64,000 nt of DNA from Myotis daubentonii (GCF_963259705.1 NC_081846.1:89602641-89666640), one strand, 5' to 3'. Numbered from the stretch's first letter, positions 10,885-22,680 are shown. Numbers and translations are program-made. Notes: a model not told the origin generated them from the sequence alone.

Positions 10885-11529
10885 TGTCCTCCTCCTCCTC
10901 CACCCCTATGCCATCATCACACTGTTGTAATTTCTATGGACAGTTACTATAGTGACATTTTTCATGATCCACTTAAAAAGAGAAAATTATGATCACATCA
11001 GACATTTTTTAATATGGTTGACTTTAATCAGAAAGATTGGGAATATGGAAGTGTGAGTATGGGACTACTCTTTTTATTACTAATATGTGTTTCATTTGAA
11101 TGTCAAATAAGTATATTATTTTTATTAAAAAATGATAGGTAATAGATAAATAAATAATTTTTCCTCATAATTTCACTTTTCATGTATGTATACTTGTAGT
11201 CTGTTATGAGATGTAGTGTATAACCCGGAATGTGCCCATTGAAGAGAATCTCACTTTTGTTCACTATTTTTTGTGTAAGAAAGACTGGCTTTTAGAAACT
11301 TTGCATGCGTCCTGAAAGCATGAAAAATGAATTTTCTTTAGTATAGAAAGGTTTTCTACCAGTCAAAAAGAGTATTATATAAGGATTTTCTTGATAGAAA
11401 AAAAATTCCAGGTTCCATGGTTTTGTCTTGTTTCTTAAGAACAGAATTATTTACTTGTCACATTTTATATCCTTGAAAGCTATTTTCCCTTTATACTCTT
11501 CTATGTCCACAACTTGATATTAGCTCATA

Positions 11530-11533
<4 letters not shown>
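10885..11533. other. Unassigned AT-rich DNA
   Basis: Nothing recognisable apart from A/T runs. It leads into an (AC)n tract. Confidence 0.45.

Positions 11534-11574
<41 letters not shown>
11534..11574. repeat. (AC)n microsatellite
   Basis: About 20 uninterrupted AC units directly 5' of an L1 3' end. Confidence 0.97.
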
Positions 11575-11576
<2 letters not shown>

Positions 11577-11577
11577 T

Positions 11578-11892
11578 AGAAACCTGCCATTTGAAACAAA
11601 ATGGATGGACCTTGAGAATATTATGCTAAGCAAAATAAGTCAGTCAGAAAAATCTAAACCTTATGATTTTACTCATATGTGGGCTATAAACTGAATCTCA
11701 TAGACATCGACAACATTACGGTGATTACCATAGTGAAGGGTGTGTTGGGGGTAAGGGAAGAATATTTGACTTTGGGTGGTGAGAACACAAAACAAAATAC
11801 AGATCATGTATCATAGAATTGTACACTTGAAACCTATATGAACCAATGTAATCATAATTAATTTATTTTAAATAAAATAAAAATAAACAGAT
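11578..11892 (+). mobile_element. Old L1 3' end
   Basis: The phrases tgccatttgaaacaaaatgg, attatgctaagcaaaataag and ttgtacacttgaaacctatat are the standard end of ORF2 and 3' UTR of older mammalian L1s. They are followed by an A-rich tail (11855-11890). Confidence 0.85.
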
Positions 11893-12204
11893 ACCTAAAC
11901 CTAAGTCCCTAAAATTACAGAGACACCATGACTATTATATCATACATTTCAGGCCATGGTTTCACTAATTGTCTACTAAAAAATGTGTCTTCTTCAGTAA
12001 TCTAGTGAACCAACAAGCATGTGAAAAATCTTCATGATCACCTAAATATACAACATATTGTACTATGTGCCTCACCTATGGCAAGAAATGGTTGATGATA
12101 GATCATAAAGAACATTTCCAAGTTTAAAATCAAATAGAATTTATGTGGGAAAACTAGTTACACAATGGTTCAATCATCATTATTTTTCTCTTCCCAATTC
12201 CACT
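11893..12204. other. Unassigned AT-rich DNA
   Basis: No gene, RNA or transposon signal seen. Confidence 0.45.
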
Positions 12205-12212
12205 GTCTATGT

Positions 12213-12433
12213 CAGTGACGGCGAACCTATGACACATGTCAGAGGTGACACATGAGCTCATTTTTTTGGTTGATTTTTCTTTGTTGAATATATAAAATAA
12301 ATATCAAAAATATAAATATTTGTTTACTATGGTTGCAAATATCAAAAAATTTCTATATGTGACACAGCACCAGAGTTAAGTTAGGGTTTTTCAAAATGCT
12401 GACACGCCAAGCTCAAAAGGTTCGTCATCACTG
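12213..12433 (+). mobile_element. hAT-type MITE
   Basis: Terminal inverted repeats CAGTGACGGCGAACCT and (reverse complement of the right end) CAGTGATGACGAACCT match at 14 of 16 positions. Length is 221 bp with an AT-rich core and no coding frame. The flanks give only a weak 8-bp match (tctatgtc / ggtatgtc when shifted by one), so the target duplication has decayed. It resembles abundant non-autonomous hAT families of Myotis. Confidence 0.8.
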
Positions 12434-13429
12434 GTATGTCCTGATGTTACAGACCTGACTCAGTCTCAGGTTATCACAGTTCAGCCCTGACTGCAAAACT
12501 TCTTATATACAAATTTGGTCAGTCCTCAGCTCAAAACTCTTAAATCAACCAGAATTCTTAATTGCATAAATCTGGATGGCTTAAACAACACAAAAATTAA
12601 CGTTAAGTGTTACATACATCACAGAATAGAGTCGACTGAAAGAAGATAGAAAAATGGGTGTAACTAAAACAACTCTGCAGACAACTAGCAGGCAGGTCAC
12701 ACATACTATTTTAAAGGTATAAAAATGGATGTGTATGCAATTGTGCATATATCACCCATCACCTGCTACAAATGGGGTAGAACTAGGAGGAGAACTGGGC
12801 CACTGAAACCCAGGCCTTCTGAGGTGCAGCCCAGTGCAGAGGACACAGGCTTTCTGACTCATCTCTCAGTGGGACAAGGTTTGAAGAATGGGAGAATAAC
12901 CTGTGGCTGAGGGATGCCCTGTTCTGGGATTGCCTCGGGCACCTGAGGCAGAGGTGACTACGCAGAGGTGCTGAAGTCCAATGATCCCAGGATGGTGTTC
13001 TGAAGAGTATAAGTCAGATGCCTATTGATGAGGGGTTGCTGCTGTGACTCCAAGACTAGCCTACTGCTAAGCTGACATTTGTTTCCACAAGGATTTCTAC
13101 TTCAGTATCGGTCAGGATTCCCATCAAGCTCTGCAAGCCTATTTCTCAGCAGCCACTTAACTGCTCCTGGGTCTTACAGGCCATGGGAACATACAGTAAA
13201 CTTCACCAGGCCAGGTGGTCTCCTCAAGAAGCGAAGGTACTGCACCCACCACTGTGGACATGTTAGATTGCAAGGGTGTTGTTCACCATTAGACTCGCAC
13301 CTTTAATTAGGCTACCAAAGACAAGATGAACATTCCGTGTGTTTTCCATACATAGCCATTTCCACTTGATCCTTTAGCAATAAAAGGAGCAGATCTAGGA
13401 TTTGGCAGCTAACTCTGCCTTTGTTCTTT
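12434..13429. other. Unassigned DNA
   Basis: About 1 kb of mixed composition. Small open frames (12725-12910, 13079-13306) lack domains and start context, and I do not call them genes. No repeat ends were recognised; an old LTR cannot be excluded. Confidence 0.4.
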
Positions 13430-13687
13430 TTTTAAAAGCCTCACCTGAGGATGATTTACTGATTTTAGTGAGAGGGGAAGAAAGGAAGAGAGAGAAAAAG
13501 AGAGAGAGAGGGAAAGAGAGTGGGAGAGAAAAACACCATGAGAGAAACATTGATCGGTTGTCTCATATACGCATCCCCACTGAGGATAGAACTCCCAACC
13601 TAGGTATGTGCCTTGACCGGGTATCGAATTGGCAACTTTTGGTACATGGGACAATGCTGCACTAACTTAGCCACACCTGCCAGGGCT
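13430..13687 (-). mobile_element. Ves-related SINE, older subfamily
   Basis: On the minus strand the head ccctggcaggtgtggctaag is followed by a diverged B box, a tctcatggtg body and a purine-rich (gaga)n stretch (plus strand 13474-13530). The T-run (A-tail on minus) lies at 13427-13434. Its divergence from the Ves copies at 15483 and 31383 suggests an older subfamily. Confidence 0.8.
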
Positions 13688-14479
13688 GTTTCTCTTCTTG
13701 GAAGAACATTGCTAAGTTCCTGGGCAGGCGTGGCTGCATCTGGAAAGTGAATATTCACACATTTGTTGAGCATCTTTTTCGGAGGCTCTTGCTGGCTGTA
13801 TTTCTAGTAACCAGTATATCAGCATTCTAACCAGTATATCACCACTGCTACTTTACTACCTAGCAGCAATCAATATTGGTGACACGGTGGCTATGACATA
13901 CCACAATGTGTTTATGTCTTTATATTGACAGTCAATGCCCCAGGCTGGTGAATCTGCTTGATCAAGCCAAGGAGGATATCTCTTCATGCACTGCTTTTAT
14001 TGTATAATATGGGCAGTGGTTTCTACCAATATTATCCACAATGGGGAAGAAGTTCGCAATTAGGAGGGAGGTGCAGCTAAATAATAAAAACCTGAATGAA
14101 TGAAAAGTACTCATTCATTCATTTATTTATGCATCTTCCACTGTTCCTTTGATATTGTGACTCTCCAGTGCTTAATAAGTTTCATAATAAAGTTTAGTTC
14201 TATTGTCTGGCATCTAATTTTCTTCCTGTCATAACCTGTTTATCTCTCTCCACTTTGTCTCTCCATATACTTTCCAATTGCAAATTCCAGAATCAAACAA
14301 TAATTTTATAGTTTAATACTGAGCTGGTCTTACTTCTAGCCTTTTGGAGTGTGTGTGTCAGGGCACATTTCATTTCTGTTTTCACAAAACAATTCAAAGA
14401 CAAACATTCTGGAAACCTCTGCCATGACAGTCATTCTAATTTATTTATCAAGTTAAATGCTTCTCCATGTACAATGCCT
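13688..14479. other. Unassigned DNA
   Basis: No coding or RNA signal. A small local duplication, ccagtatatca(g/c)ca, occurs near 13812 and 13832. Confidence 0.4.
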
Positions 14480-15284
14480 CTTTCCCTATTTTGTTTGTTA
14501 TTTTATTTTGTTCATTAGATTCCACATATAAGTGAGATCATATGGTATTTGTCTTTCTCTGACTGACATTTTACTTAGCATAATAATCTCCAGGTCCATC
14601 CATGATGTCACAAAATGTATGAATTCCTTTTTTATGGCTGTGTGGTATTTCACTGTGTAACTGTCCCACGGCTTTTTTTTGTCTATCTGTCTACTGATGG
14701 ACACTTGGGGCTGTTTTCATATTTTGGCTATTGTAAATAATGCTGCTATGAACATAGGGATGCATATATTCTTTAAAATTGGTTTTGGATTCTTAGGATA
14801 TATTCCCAGATCTGGGATCAGTGAGTCAAAAGGCAGTTCCATTTTAATTTTTAAAGAAAATTCCACTGTTTTCCACAACATCTGCATCAGGAAGCATTCC
14901 CACTAACAGTGCATGAAAGTTCCTTTTTCTCCACATCCTGGCCAGGACTTGTTGTCTCTTGATTTATTGATACTAGCTGCTGGTGTGCATGACGTGATAC
15001 CCCATTGTGATTTTAATTTGCATCTCTCTGATAATCAGTCACTTTGAGCATTTTTTTTCATATCTATTGGCCATCTCTATGTCCTCTTTAGAGAAGTATC
15101 TATTCAGGTTCTTTGCTCATTTTTAAATTGGATTGTTTGTCTTTCTGGTATTGAGTTGTATATGTTCTTTTTATATTTTGAAAATTAACCCTTTATCAGA
15201 TGTATCATTGGGAAATATGTTTTCCCATACAGTGGGGTCTTTTTTTTTCCACTTTGTTGATGGTTTTTAGTTTTGCTGGGACCA
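14480..15284 (-). mobile_element. L1 3' portion in inverted orientation
   Basis: On the minus strand it reads the ORF2 C-terminal and 3'-UTR region: tctgatgatgg-type hinge, tgaacatagggatgcatat (antisense at 14750) and gccatctctatgtcctcttt at 15070. It is followed at once by plus-strand L1 3' end, so the two pieces look like one L1 insertion with 5' inversion. Confidence 0.85.
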
Positions 15285-15482
15285 ACTGACTGCTTTTAGA
15301 TGGGAGGTACAAGGGGGAGGGGTAATAAAATAAGGTGAAGAGATTAGCCAAGGAGCATATATGCTTAATCAAGAGACACAGAAAACAGTGTAGTGATGGC
15401 CAAAGCGAAGGGGAAACGGGCTGGGTGGAGGTAGGCAGAGGGTTGCGGGGCATCTGTAATGGTGTCAAAAATAAAAATAAAG
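15285..15482 (+). mobile_element. L1 3' UTR and tail, sense orientation
   Basis: gactgcttttagatgggagg, then the gagattagccaaggagcatatatgc block and gggcatctgtaatggtgtc ending in an A-rich tail. It is the same 3'-UTR series seen at 6060-6240. It is the uninverted half of the twin-primed structure starting at 14480. Confidence 0.85.
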
Positions 15483-15701
15483 AGCCGAAACCGGTTTGGC
15501 TCAGTGGATAGAGTGTCGGCCTGCGGACTGAAAGGTCCCAGGTTTGATTCCGGTCAAGGGCATGTACCTTGGTTGTGGGCACATCCCCAGTGGGAGATGT
15601 GCAGGAGGCAGCTGATCGATGTTTCTCTCTCATTGATGTTTCTAACTCTCTATCTCTCTCCCTTCCTCTCTGTAAAAAATCAATAAAATATATTTAAAAA
15701 A
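15483..15701 (+). mobile_element. Ves SINE, near-consensus
   Basis: Intact tRNA-like head (gccgaaaccggtttggctc, B box ggtttgattccggtcaa), the tgatcgatgtttctctc body and an A-rich tail. An imperfect duplication of the L1 tail (aaaataaaaataaag) flanks it, so it landed in the L1 poly(A). Confidence 0.94.
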
Positions 15702-15715
15702 ATGAATAAATAAAT

Positions 15716-17165
15716 AAAATAAAAATAAAGTAAAAAAGGGAATGCGATTAAATACACTACCTGGAACTTGGATCCTTTTCTCTAAAGGCTCTCAGAGGCT
15801 ATCTCTGTTCCTAGTATCAGAAGCAATATTACTTCTCTGAAGAATTGGCTGGCTTCTAATTTGTAGGCACTCTGAATTATGTAAAAGAAACATGCTTAAC
15901 TCTCATATAGACCAGAGCAAAATCATTGACCCATGTGTAATAAAAGAATAAGAATTCATGGTTAAATGGAAATGTATTAGACTTTTCCTTAGGTTTTATT
16001 ATTTTTATCTGTTTTTCTGTTTGCCTCTACTTCCTCTTCTACTTCACAGTTTGTTTGGTTTTTTTTTCAGGTATTCAAAATACATCAAATAATTGAGGAA
16101 AAACATACATTGTTGTTGAACACAATAAAAAATACACACTAAAAAAAGATAAGTGCTTCTCAAAACACTATCTCTAGCTCATATAACCAAAACAAGTTAA
16201 TTTTTCCTCAAATGATTTTAAACCAACCACTGTTTAAACTTTATTTCACATTAAACTGCATTTTAAGTTCACCATTAGATTACAGAATTTACTGTATTTT
16301 ATAATAAATGTACTCAATGAAAATATTAGACAGTGATGTTTTTAGCTTCAAGCGATATTTTTAATATTTTGCTGATCACATCAGTTTTTCTTTTAAGAAT
16401 ATCAGTTAAACCTTTATATATTATAAATCGGTACAAAATTTAATAAATATGAACCCAGAAATGAGTGGAAGTACTTTCCAAAGCAGTAAAATGATGGCAT
16501 CAGCAAACTGTTTCCTGCCTAGAAAAAAGTCAGTGTAGCATGAGTATGATGAAGTCAAAGTGAAAGTGAGGGCTTCATTAATTTAGAAAAAGATAGTGGG
16601 AACAAAGCAGACATGTTGGAAATCATGGGGACTAACATCAATTTCTAGATTCTCAATAACATTAATTCAAAGAAGCACTAGATAGCATGAGACATGATGG
16701 TATCTAGTGTTATTTTTAGTTCCAATGGAGCATTCCAAGTTTGGGGCTGAATGAGCAAATATATTTAGACTAAGAATAAATTTCTGAATTCTAATTACTA
16801 TCATTCATTCTGATCTATTTAAGTTTCAACCTCAAAGAAGGAACTTAGAAAAGTTCTGGTATTTGCAACCTACACTTTCCTAGATTCATTAATTGCTCAT
16901 TGTCCTGTCATCTCAGAATTCTTGTCTACCTCTATTATTTCATTTATTTTCTTCGGCTTTGTAACATCATTGTTAAAATGCTGACCCAGACATATTTTTT
17001 AGTAATTTCTTCTCCAAATGTAGATAGTTATACTGAATTAATAGAGCTTGTGTGAGATCAATTTTGATGCCCTGTGTAAAGCACTCAGCACACTGCCTTG
17101 CACAATTAGAAGCCCACAATTCTGTCTCTATCAGTTTACTTCCTACTTATTCTTTTATGAAGATA
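15716..17165. other. Unassigned AT-rich DNA
   Basis: About 1.45 kb without recognised genes, RNAs or transposon ends. Short frames occur by chance only. Confidence 0.45.
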
Positions 17166-17501
17166 CTAGAGGCCCGGTGCATGACATTCGTGCACTGGGA
17201 GGGAGGGGTCTAAGCCAGCAAGCAGACATTCCTCTCGCAGTCTGGGGCTCTCGCAGTCTGGGACCCCTTGCTCCTTACTGCCTGCCTGCAGCAGAGGTAG
17301 GAAGGCTCCTGCCAACACTGCTGCTCTTGCCAGCCATGAGCCCAACTTCTGGCTGAGCGGCACTCCCCCTGTGGGAACTCACTGACCACCAGGGAGCAGC
17401 TCCTGCATTGAGCGTCTGCCCCCTGGTGGTCAGCGTGCATCATAGTGACCAGTTGTTCTGCCATTCAGTCGATTTGCATATTAGGGTTTTATTACATAGG
17501 G
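17166..17501 (-). mobile_element. HeliBat Helitron, stand-alone B type
   Basis: On the plus strand CTAGAGGCCCGGTGCATGA starts it, with the hairpin gtgcatgacattcgtgcac, and ttacataggg ends it (a diverged 5' TCCTATATAA). The subterminal CTCF-like inverted repeat is present, with one arm carrying a single mismatch. The interior is shorter than in other B copies. Confidence 0.9.
17416..17429 (-). promoter_or_regulatory. CTCF-core match in a Helitron
   Basis: Exact CCACCAGGGGGCAG on the minus strand. The partner arm near 17384-17397 has one mismatch (ggga for gggg). Prediction only. Confidence 0.5.
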
Positions 17502-17846
17502 TCCCCTTTATTATAGATACAAAGTAATAAGGAGTCCTCTGTCCATTGCAGGAATATAAACAGTGTTTTGCTGATTGAAGGAATTTCAGTCTGTACCAAT
17601 GACCAAATTTTATAAATAAAAAATCTGTGGCCAAAATTTATAAACTGAAATGTCTAAAATGACTCAACAAGTCAATGGAAAAACAAAGTCCTGGATATAA
17701 TAAGTTAATGGATTTAAACAATAAATTCTATGAGTATCACATCTTGTCTCAGCAAGTGCGAGAAATAATGAGTCGCTGTTGGTATTCAGTAGGAAGGAAC
17801 AAAATATCTTGTTTTGAGCAATTAAATATGTGTTCCTTTTTATATA
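17502..17846. other. Unassigned DNA
   Basis: No recognisable gene or repeat between a Helitron and a SINE. Confidence 0.4.
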
Positions 17847-18038
17847 TATTTTTAAAATAATATGTTCTTATTGATTTCAGAGAGTAAGAGAAAGATAAAA
17901 ACATCAATGATGAGAATCATTGATTAGCTGCCTCCTTCATGCCCCATACTGGGGATTGAGTGCACAACCTGGGAATCAAAACCATGACCTCCAGGTTCAT
18001 AGGTCGATGCTCAACCACTGAGCCATGCTAGCCAGGCT
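17847..18038 (-). mobile_element. tRNA-derived SINE (Ves-related)
   Basis: On the minus strand it starts gcctggctagcatggctcag with tggttgagcatcgacctat, as in tRNA-derived Ves relatives. The caatgattctcatcattg body and A-tail follow. The flanking ctttttatatat and ctctttatatac are a plausible decayed target duplication. Confidence 0.82.
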
Positions 18039-18599
18039 CTTTATATACTTTTCAACTAATAACCAAGGACATGTTTATATAATTACTTTTACCTTCCTTC
18101 AACAATATTATTTAAACATCTTGGGGTTTTAATCTCTCCATCAGTACATGCTCCATTGCTGTCCATGTCCTCCTTCCCACAAATGCTTTAATAGGCTGAG
18201 ATTTTCTGTCATTAGAGAAAGGTTGGAGTAATTAAGGCTGAGTTGCAAAGTATTATCTATATAATATTCAAACAACTTATGTAAACTCACTTCTTTCCAG
18301 CATATACCTGTCTCCTTTGTTCTCCATGCCACAGAGTCGAGCAATCTGTTGTGTCCAAGAGATAATACAATAAATCTTTCTGTATGTAATTTGATCCTGG
18401 ATAGTTTTCCTTTTCCATTGTCAAAAAAGAAAAGGGAAAATATTTACAATTAACTTTAGAGTAATGAGGTAATTTTGTAAAGCTAGAAATAAAATATTGA
18501 TTTTGATAGTAAATAAATGAAGGATATATAGATATGGCCACATCATTGAGATCAAAGGTGTAGAAATTTCTTCATTCTACAGTGGTCTTGTCAATTCTA

Positions 18600-18745
18600 T
18601 CTTTTTTATGGGCAAGTATTCAATTGTGTAAATGTACCTATCCACTCATCTCCTGATGAACACTTGGTCTGCTTCCAAATCTTGGCTATTATAAATGACC
18701 CTGCAATGAACATAAGGGTGCATATATTCTTTTAACTCTGCGTTT
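18600..18745 (-). mobile_element. Short L1 ORF2 C-terminal fragment
   Basis: Antisense phrases cacttggtctgcttccaaat, ttggctattataaatgac and gaacataagggtgcatatattc are the familiar ORF2 C-terminal stretch. Both ends are degraded. Confidence 0.75.
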
Positions 18746-19680
18746 ATTATTGTTCTTTGAAATTAGAAATATAAGTTCACTTTCACACTGACTCACAAGC
18801 AGGGTACTCTCAGGAGCTTGAGTTAGTTGTTTATGTCAAATCTTCATGTAGAGCAAAATTAGTTGGATTTAATATTTTTCATAATTGAAAAAATTTTGCA
18901 AGAAAATAAATAAAATTAACCATAGCAAAGCCACTCCAATGGGCTCAACATAGAGAAAGCTGTTTGCTTTTAATTTGTCATATGTCCTTCAAAGGGGCCC
19001 ATGTCTTCCCTGTGAGCAAGAACTCAAGGCATTTTCTTCTGCTGCAACACACTGAATGGCTCAGTGTTTCCCTTGGCATTGTATGTGAAAGCAATGCATT
19101 TTGCACTAAAATCTTCTCTAGTATAACCATGAAACAATAAAGTAATGGAATATGAAGTGTGATGACCATGAGTTGACAAAGCAATGGCATAAGATATGTG
19201 GAGTGTTTTTGAAGTGAACTGACCTGTCTTAAGGGCTATTTTTTTTTTTTTTTAGATTCCTGAGAGGCAGAGTTTGCTGTGAAGTGATGACCAGAGAACC
19301 TCTATAGAAACCCTAAGTTACAGTCAAGCATACATGTGCTAGGCATTATGTAAACCTCTTATGACTTTAATTGTGAAAGGAATCAAGTTGAATGAGTCCG
19401 ATGGAGGCCATTTCTCAATTGTAACTTCCTATTTAAAAAGAAAGAAGTGAAAGATCAATTGGATTATTGCTGTAGAAGTGCTCTTAAAAATATGCACATA
19501 AATATATTGTTTTCTATATACTTATAATCTGAATTAGCAAAGGTCAACATTTTTAAAAGATAAGATAAATACAATGAAAAAAATTCTAAGAACAAGTTTG
19601 GTTTCTTTGTTATTTTCTATGTATTATACTGTTTTAGGTTTTATATTTAGGTCTTTGATTCATTTTGAATTAATTTATTT
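18746..19680. other. Unassigned DNA
   Basis: No repeat ends or coding signature recognised over about 0.9 kb. Confidence 0.4.
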
Positions 19681-19850
19681 TTCCTCTTTTTAAAATTGAG
19701 TTTATTGGGGTAACATTGGTTAATAAAACCTTACAGGTTACAAGTGTAAAACTCTGTAACACATCATCTTCATACCACATCGTACCCTCACCATCCAAAG
19801 TCAAGACTTTCTGCCACTCTGGCAATCATCATAATATTGTCAGAGGCTTT
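19681..19850 (-). mobile_element. L1 3' terminal fragment, antisense
   Basis: attgagtttattggggtaacattggttaataaaac followed by a pyrimidine-rich stretch is the antisense 3' end of an older L1, of the same kind that carries the ERV array at 49241-55545. A poly-G tract (19870-19897) with tggggggggtgggggg phrases follows it. Confidence 0.65.
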
Positions 19851-20339
19851 TTATTTTTTTGTTTAATGACCGGGGGTGGGGGGGGTGGGGGGGGCTTTTC
19901 TGGGAATTTTCAACTAGAGAAAAGGTCAAGAATTATCATAAAAATAGTTTATTTCATCCATCTCCTGTTTGAGTTCTGTTCTATCAATTGTACCCACATT
20001 TTCAAAGGTCGGAGAATTTGGCTGCATTTGATCTTCAGTAGATGAGTAGCAAGTTTTTAGAGGTGCCATTTTCTATTAATTATTCCCTTAGGAACACCCT
20101 GAGTTTTCCTGAGTTTTCCTGAACCTCTACACTAGGGACCCAGTTGGCTGACTCCTTTGCAAGGTGTAAAATGTAAGATTGGAAGCGTGAATGAGATGGA
20201 GTTTGGAGGGTAGAACTATTGCATTTTCCCAGGCTGATGCTGTATGGAGGGGAGTGCCTGCCCCAGAAAGATGGCATTGTGAATGGTAATGGAGAGAGAC
20301 TAAGCACAAGGACCCTGACGGTTTTCTCTTCAGCTCTCG
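19851..20339 (-). mobile_element. Probable L1 5' UTR part, antisense
   Basis: Follows a G-rich tract that could form a quadruplex. The remaining sequence seems continuous with the antisense L1 5' UTR on the far side of the SPIN element. A small tandem, ctgagttttc x2, lies at 20099-20120. Weak assignment. Confidence 0.35.
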
Positions 20340-20347
20340 CTCTAGAG

Positions 20348-20570
20348 CAGTGGTTCTTAACCTGTGGGTCGCGACCCCTTTGGGGGTCAAACGACCTTTT
20401 CAAAGGGGTCACCTAAGACCATAAGAAAACACATATATAATTACATATTGTTTTTGTGATGAATCACTATGCTTTAATTATGTTCAATTTGTAACAATGA
20501 AATTGGGGGTCACCACAACATGAGGAACTGTATTAAAGGGTCGCAGCATTAGGAAGGTTGAGAACCACTG
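20348..20570 (+). mobile_element. SPIN (Space Invader) hAT non-autonomous element
   Basis: Begins CAGTGGTTCTTAACCTGTGG and ends GAGAACCACTG. The ggtcgcgacccctttggggg block and the ataattacatattgtttttg core are diagnostic of SPIN. The 8-bp target duplication ctctagag is perfect (20340-20347 and 20571-20578). At 223 bp it is an internally deleted derivative with no transposase. SPIN is known to have entered several tetrapod lineages, including vespertilionid bats, by horizontal transfer. Confidence 0.97.
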
Positions 20571-20578
20571 CTCTAGAG

Positions 20579-21045
20579 CTACACAACCTATTCTCTCCTC
20601 AAATGACTTCAGTCAGCTCCAAGCTGCCTTTCATCTGCCAGAACCTGGGTGAGTGATTGAGATAAAGTGTTTGTATTGGCCATTAATGAGGGTAGCTGAG
20701 TTTCTAGCAGACTTCTTCTGGTGGACAGAATCTCTGCTAACTTCTGCAGCTTTGGTGCTCAGAGCTGGGGAGCCAAGTATGGGGTTGTCCCCATGTTTCT
20801 CGGGATAAACCTTTACAGCTGAGATATTCTGGACTCTCAGCCACCTCACATAGGTGCAGCCCTTTTCACATCTCCACGCTTCCTACACATCTTGATGTGT
20901 CTTCTTCTGTAAATCCTTGGTTACAAGAATGTTGTGCAGCTACCCTTCAGTTGGTTGTTCATGCTGATCTGTATTTTCAATGTAATTCCATTTTGGTCTT
21001 GGAGGGGGTGAGTGTAACTTCCACCTACTTTGCCACCATCTTGGA
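20579..21045 (-). mobile_element. L1 5' UTR, antisense
   Basis: Ends on the right with ccacctactttgccaccatcttggat, the reverse complement of the classical L1 5' start (atccaagatggtggc). The preceding tgtgtcttcttctgtaaatcc block is standard 5' UTR. The rest of this L1 lies to the left and is mostly lost. Confidence 0.7.
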
Positions 21046-21559
21046 TTATCTTTGTTTTGTAGATTTTTATAGGGGCATGCTTTGATTTCTTTCTCATTTT
21101 ATTTTTGTTATTTTTTTTTACCTATATTTTTTGTGGTTACTAAGAGACTGATATAAAACATAGTATAGTTATAACAATCTTTTTAAAGCTGATAACTTCA
21201 GTAAGATACAAAAAATTTATACTTTTTTTCTTTCCCTCACACATACTTTTATGCTATTGATGTTACAAATTACATCTGCTTATATTGCATATCTATTAAC
21301 ATATTTTAATAGGTTCTTGTCTTTTAACTTCTGTACCAGAATTAAGTGATTTATGTACCACAATTACAGTATTAGAGTATTCTGTATTGCTCTTTATATT
21401 TATCTTCAATGGAAACTTATAATTTCATGTTGATGTTTAGCATTTTTTCTTTCAACTTGAGGAACTTCCTGTAGCACCCCTGTAAGGGTGATAAACTCTC
21501 TCTCTCTCTAGTCTTGTTTATCTGAGAAATATTTTATATTTCCTTCATTCAGAATGACA

Positions 21560-21777
21560 TTTTTAAATATATTTTATTGATTTTTTACAGAGAGGAAGGG
21601 AGAGAGATAGAGAGTTAGAAACATCGATGAGAGAGAAACATCGATCAGCTGCCTCCTGCACATCTCCTACTGGGGATATGCCCTCAACCCAGGTACATGC
21701 CCTTGACCGGAATCAAACCTGGGACCTTTCAGTCCACAAGCCGATGCTCTATCCACTGAGCCAAACCGGTTTCGGCT
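21560..21777 (-). mobile_element. Ves SINE
   Basis: Near-consensus on the minus strand: gccgaaaccggtttggctca head, aggtttgattccggtcaagg B box, tgatcgatgtttctctctc body and A-tail at the left. A 9-bp duplication, agaatgaca, flanks it (21551-21559 and 21778-21786). Confidence 0.95.
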
Positions 21778-21967
21778 AGAATGACAATTTTGCCAAGTAA
21801 CTATTCTTGCTTGACATTTTTAATAAAACCACTTGAATATGTCATCCAACTTACTTCTGGCATACAAGGTTTCTGCTAAGGTTCCAATTGTTGTCTTATG
21901 AGTATTCCCTTGTATGTAATGAGTCACTTTTTCTTGCTGCCTTAAACATTCTTTTTTAGCCTTTAAC

Positions 21968-22161
21968 TTTTTAAATTGATCTTAGTGAGAGAAAAGAGAG
22001 AGAGAGAAAGAAAGATTGATGCAAGAGAAATATTGGTTGCCTCTAGCATGGTACCTGACCATGGATTGAACGCAAAACCTGGATATGTGCCCTGATGGGG
22101 AATTGAACCTGCCACCTTGTGGTGTATGGGACGATGCTCTAGCCACACCAACCAGGGCAGC
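21968..22161 (-). mobile_element. Ves-related SINE, older subfamily
   Basis: On the minus strand the head is gccctggttggtgtggctag, with a purine-rich (agagag) tail region at 21985-22010. It resembles the copies at 13430 and 62050 rather than the young Ves type. Confidence 0.82.
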
Positions 22162-22562
22162 CTTGACTTTTCCCCAATTTGATTAGAACGCAACTTTGTG
22201 TGGACTTTTTGATGATCTTATTTGAAATCTTTTGGTCTTCTATTGTAAGTATCTGTTGATTCTCTTAATGGTGTACCATAGTCTCCTATGTTCCTTTTAG
22301 TCTTTAAATCAATTTTCATTTTGTTATTTTGACTGACTAGTGTGGAATGATCTATACTAAAGTTCACTGATTCTTCTGCGTTATCAAGTCTGTTGTTAAA
22401 ACTTCTAGAGAATTTTCAATTTTTAATTTAATTCTTCAGTTTTAAAATTTGTTTAGTTCTTTGTGATATTTTCCATCTTTTTAAAATTTTCCTTTTTTCA
22501 TGCATCATTTTTTAGTTCACGGAGCTCTTCTATAACTATTTGTATCCTTTATATGTAATTTA

Positions 22563-22680
22563 CAGAGTGGGGCAAAAGTAGGTTTAGAATTGCAATACAA
22601 ATAAATTATAAAATAATTAATAAATAACTCAACAATTAACTCTATGATTTGCATACTCACAAACCTATTTCTCTCCTTCC
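22563..22680 (+). mobile_element. Mariner-like MITE, decayed right end
   Basis: After a TA it starts cagagtggggcaaaagtagg, the known terminus of a mammalian mariner MITE. The core is AT-rich (ataaataactcaacaatt). The right end retains only aaacctatttctctcc of the expected inverted terminus. Confidence 0.65.

Larger units (their letters stand above)
21060..22500 (-). mobile_element. Old L1/HAL1 antisense segment, twice interrupted
   Basis: The antisense ORF1-side series includes tttctgctaaggttccaattg, tatgtaatgagtcactttttcttgctgcc and gttcactgattcttctgcg. Two SINEs (21560-21777 and 21968-22161) sit inside it. No frame survives. Confidence 0.65.

Noticed and set aside
15483..15560. tRNA-like A and B boxes (also in the other Ves copies)
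   Set aside because: These are heads of Ves SINEs followed by SINE bodies and A-tails. No cloverleaf with a mature acceptor stem is expected, so they are not tRNA genes.
19866..19898. G-rich tract as a regulatory quadruplex
   Set aside because: Possible structure, but it is low-complexity sequence at the edge of L1 debris with nothing else to support a regulatory role.
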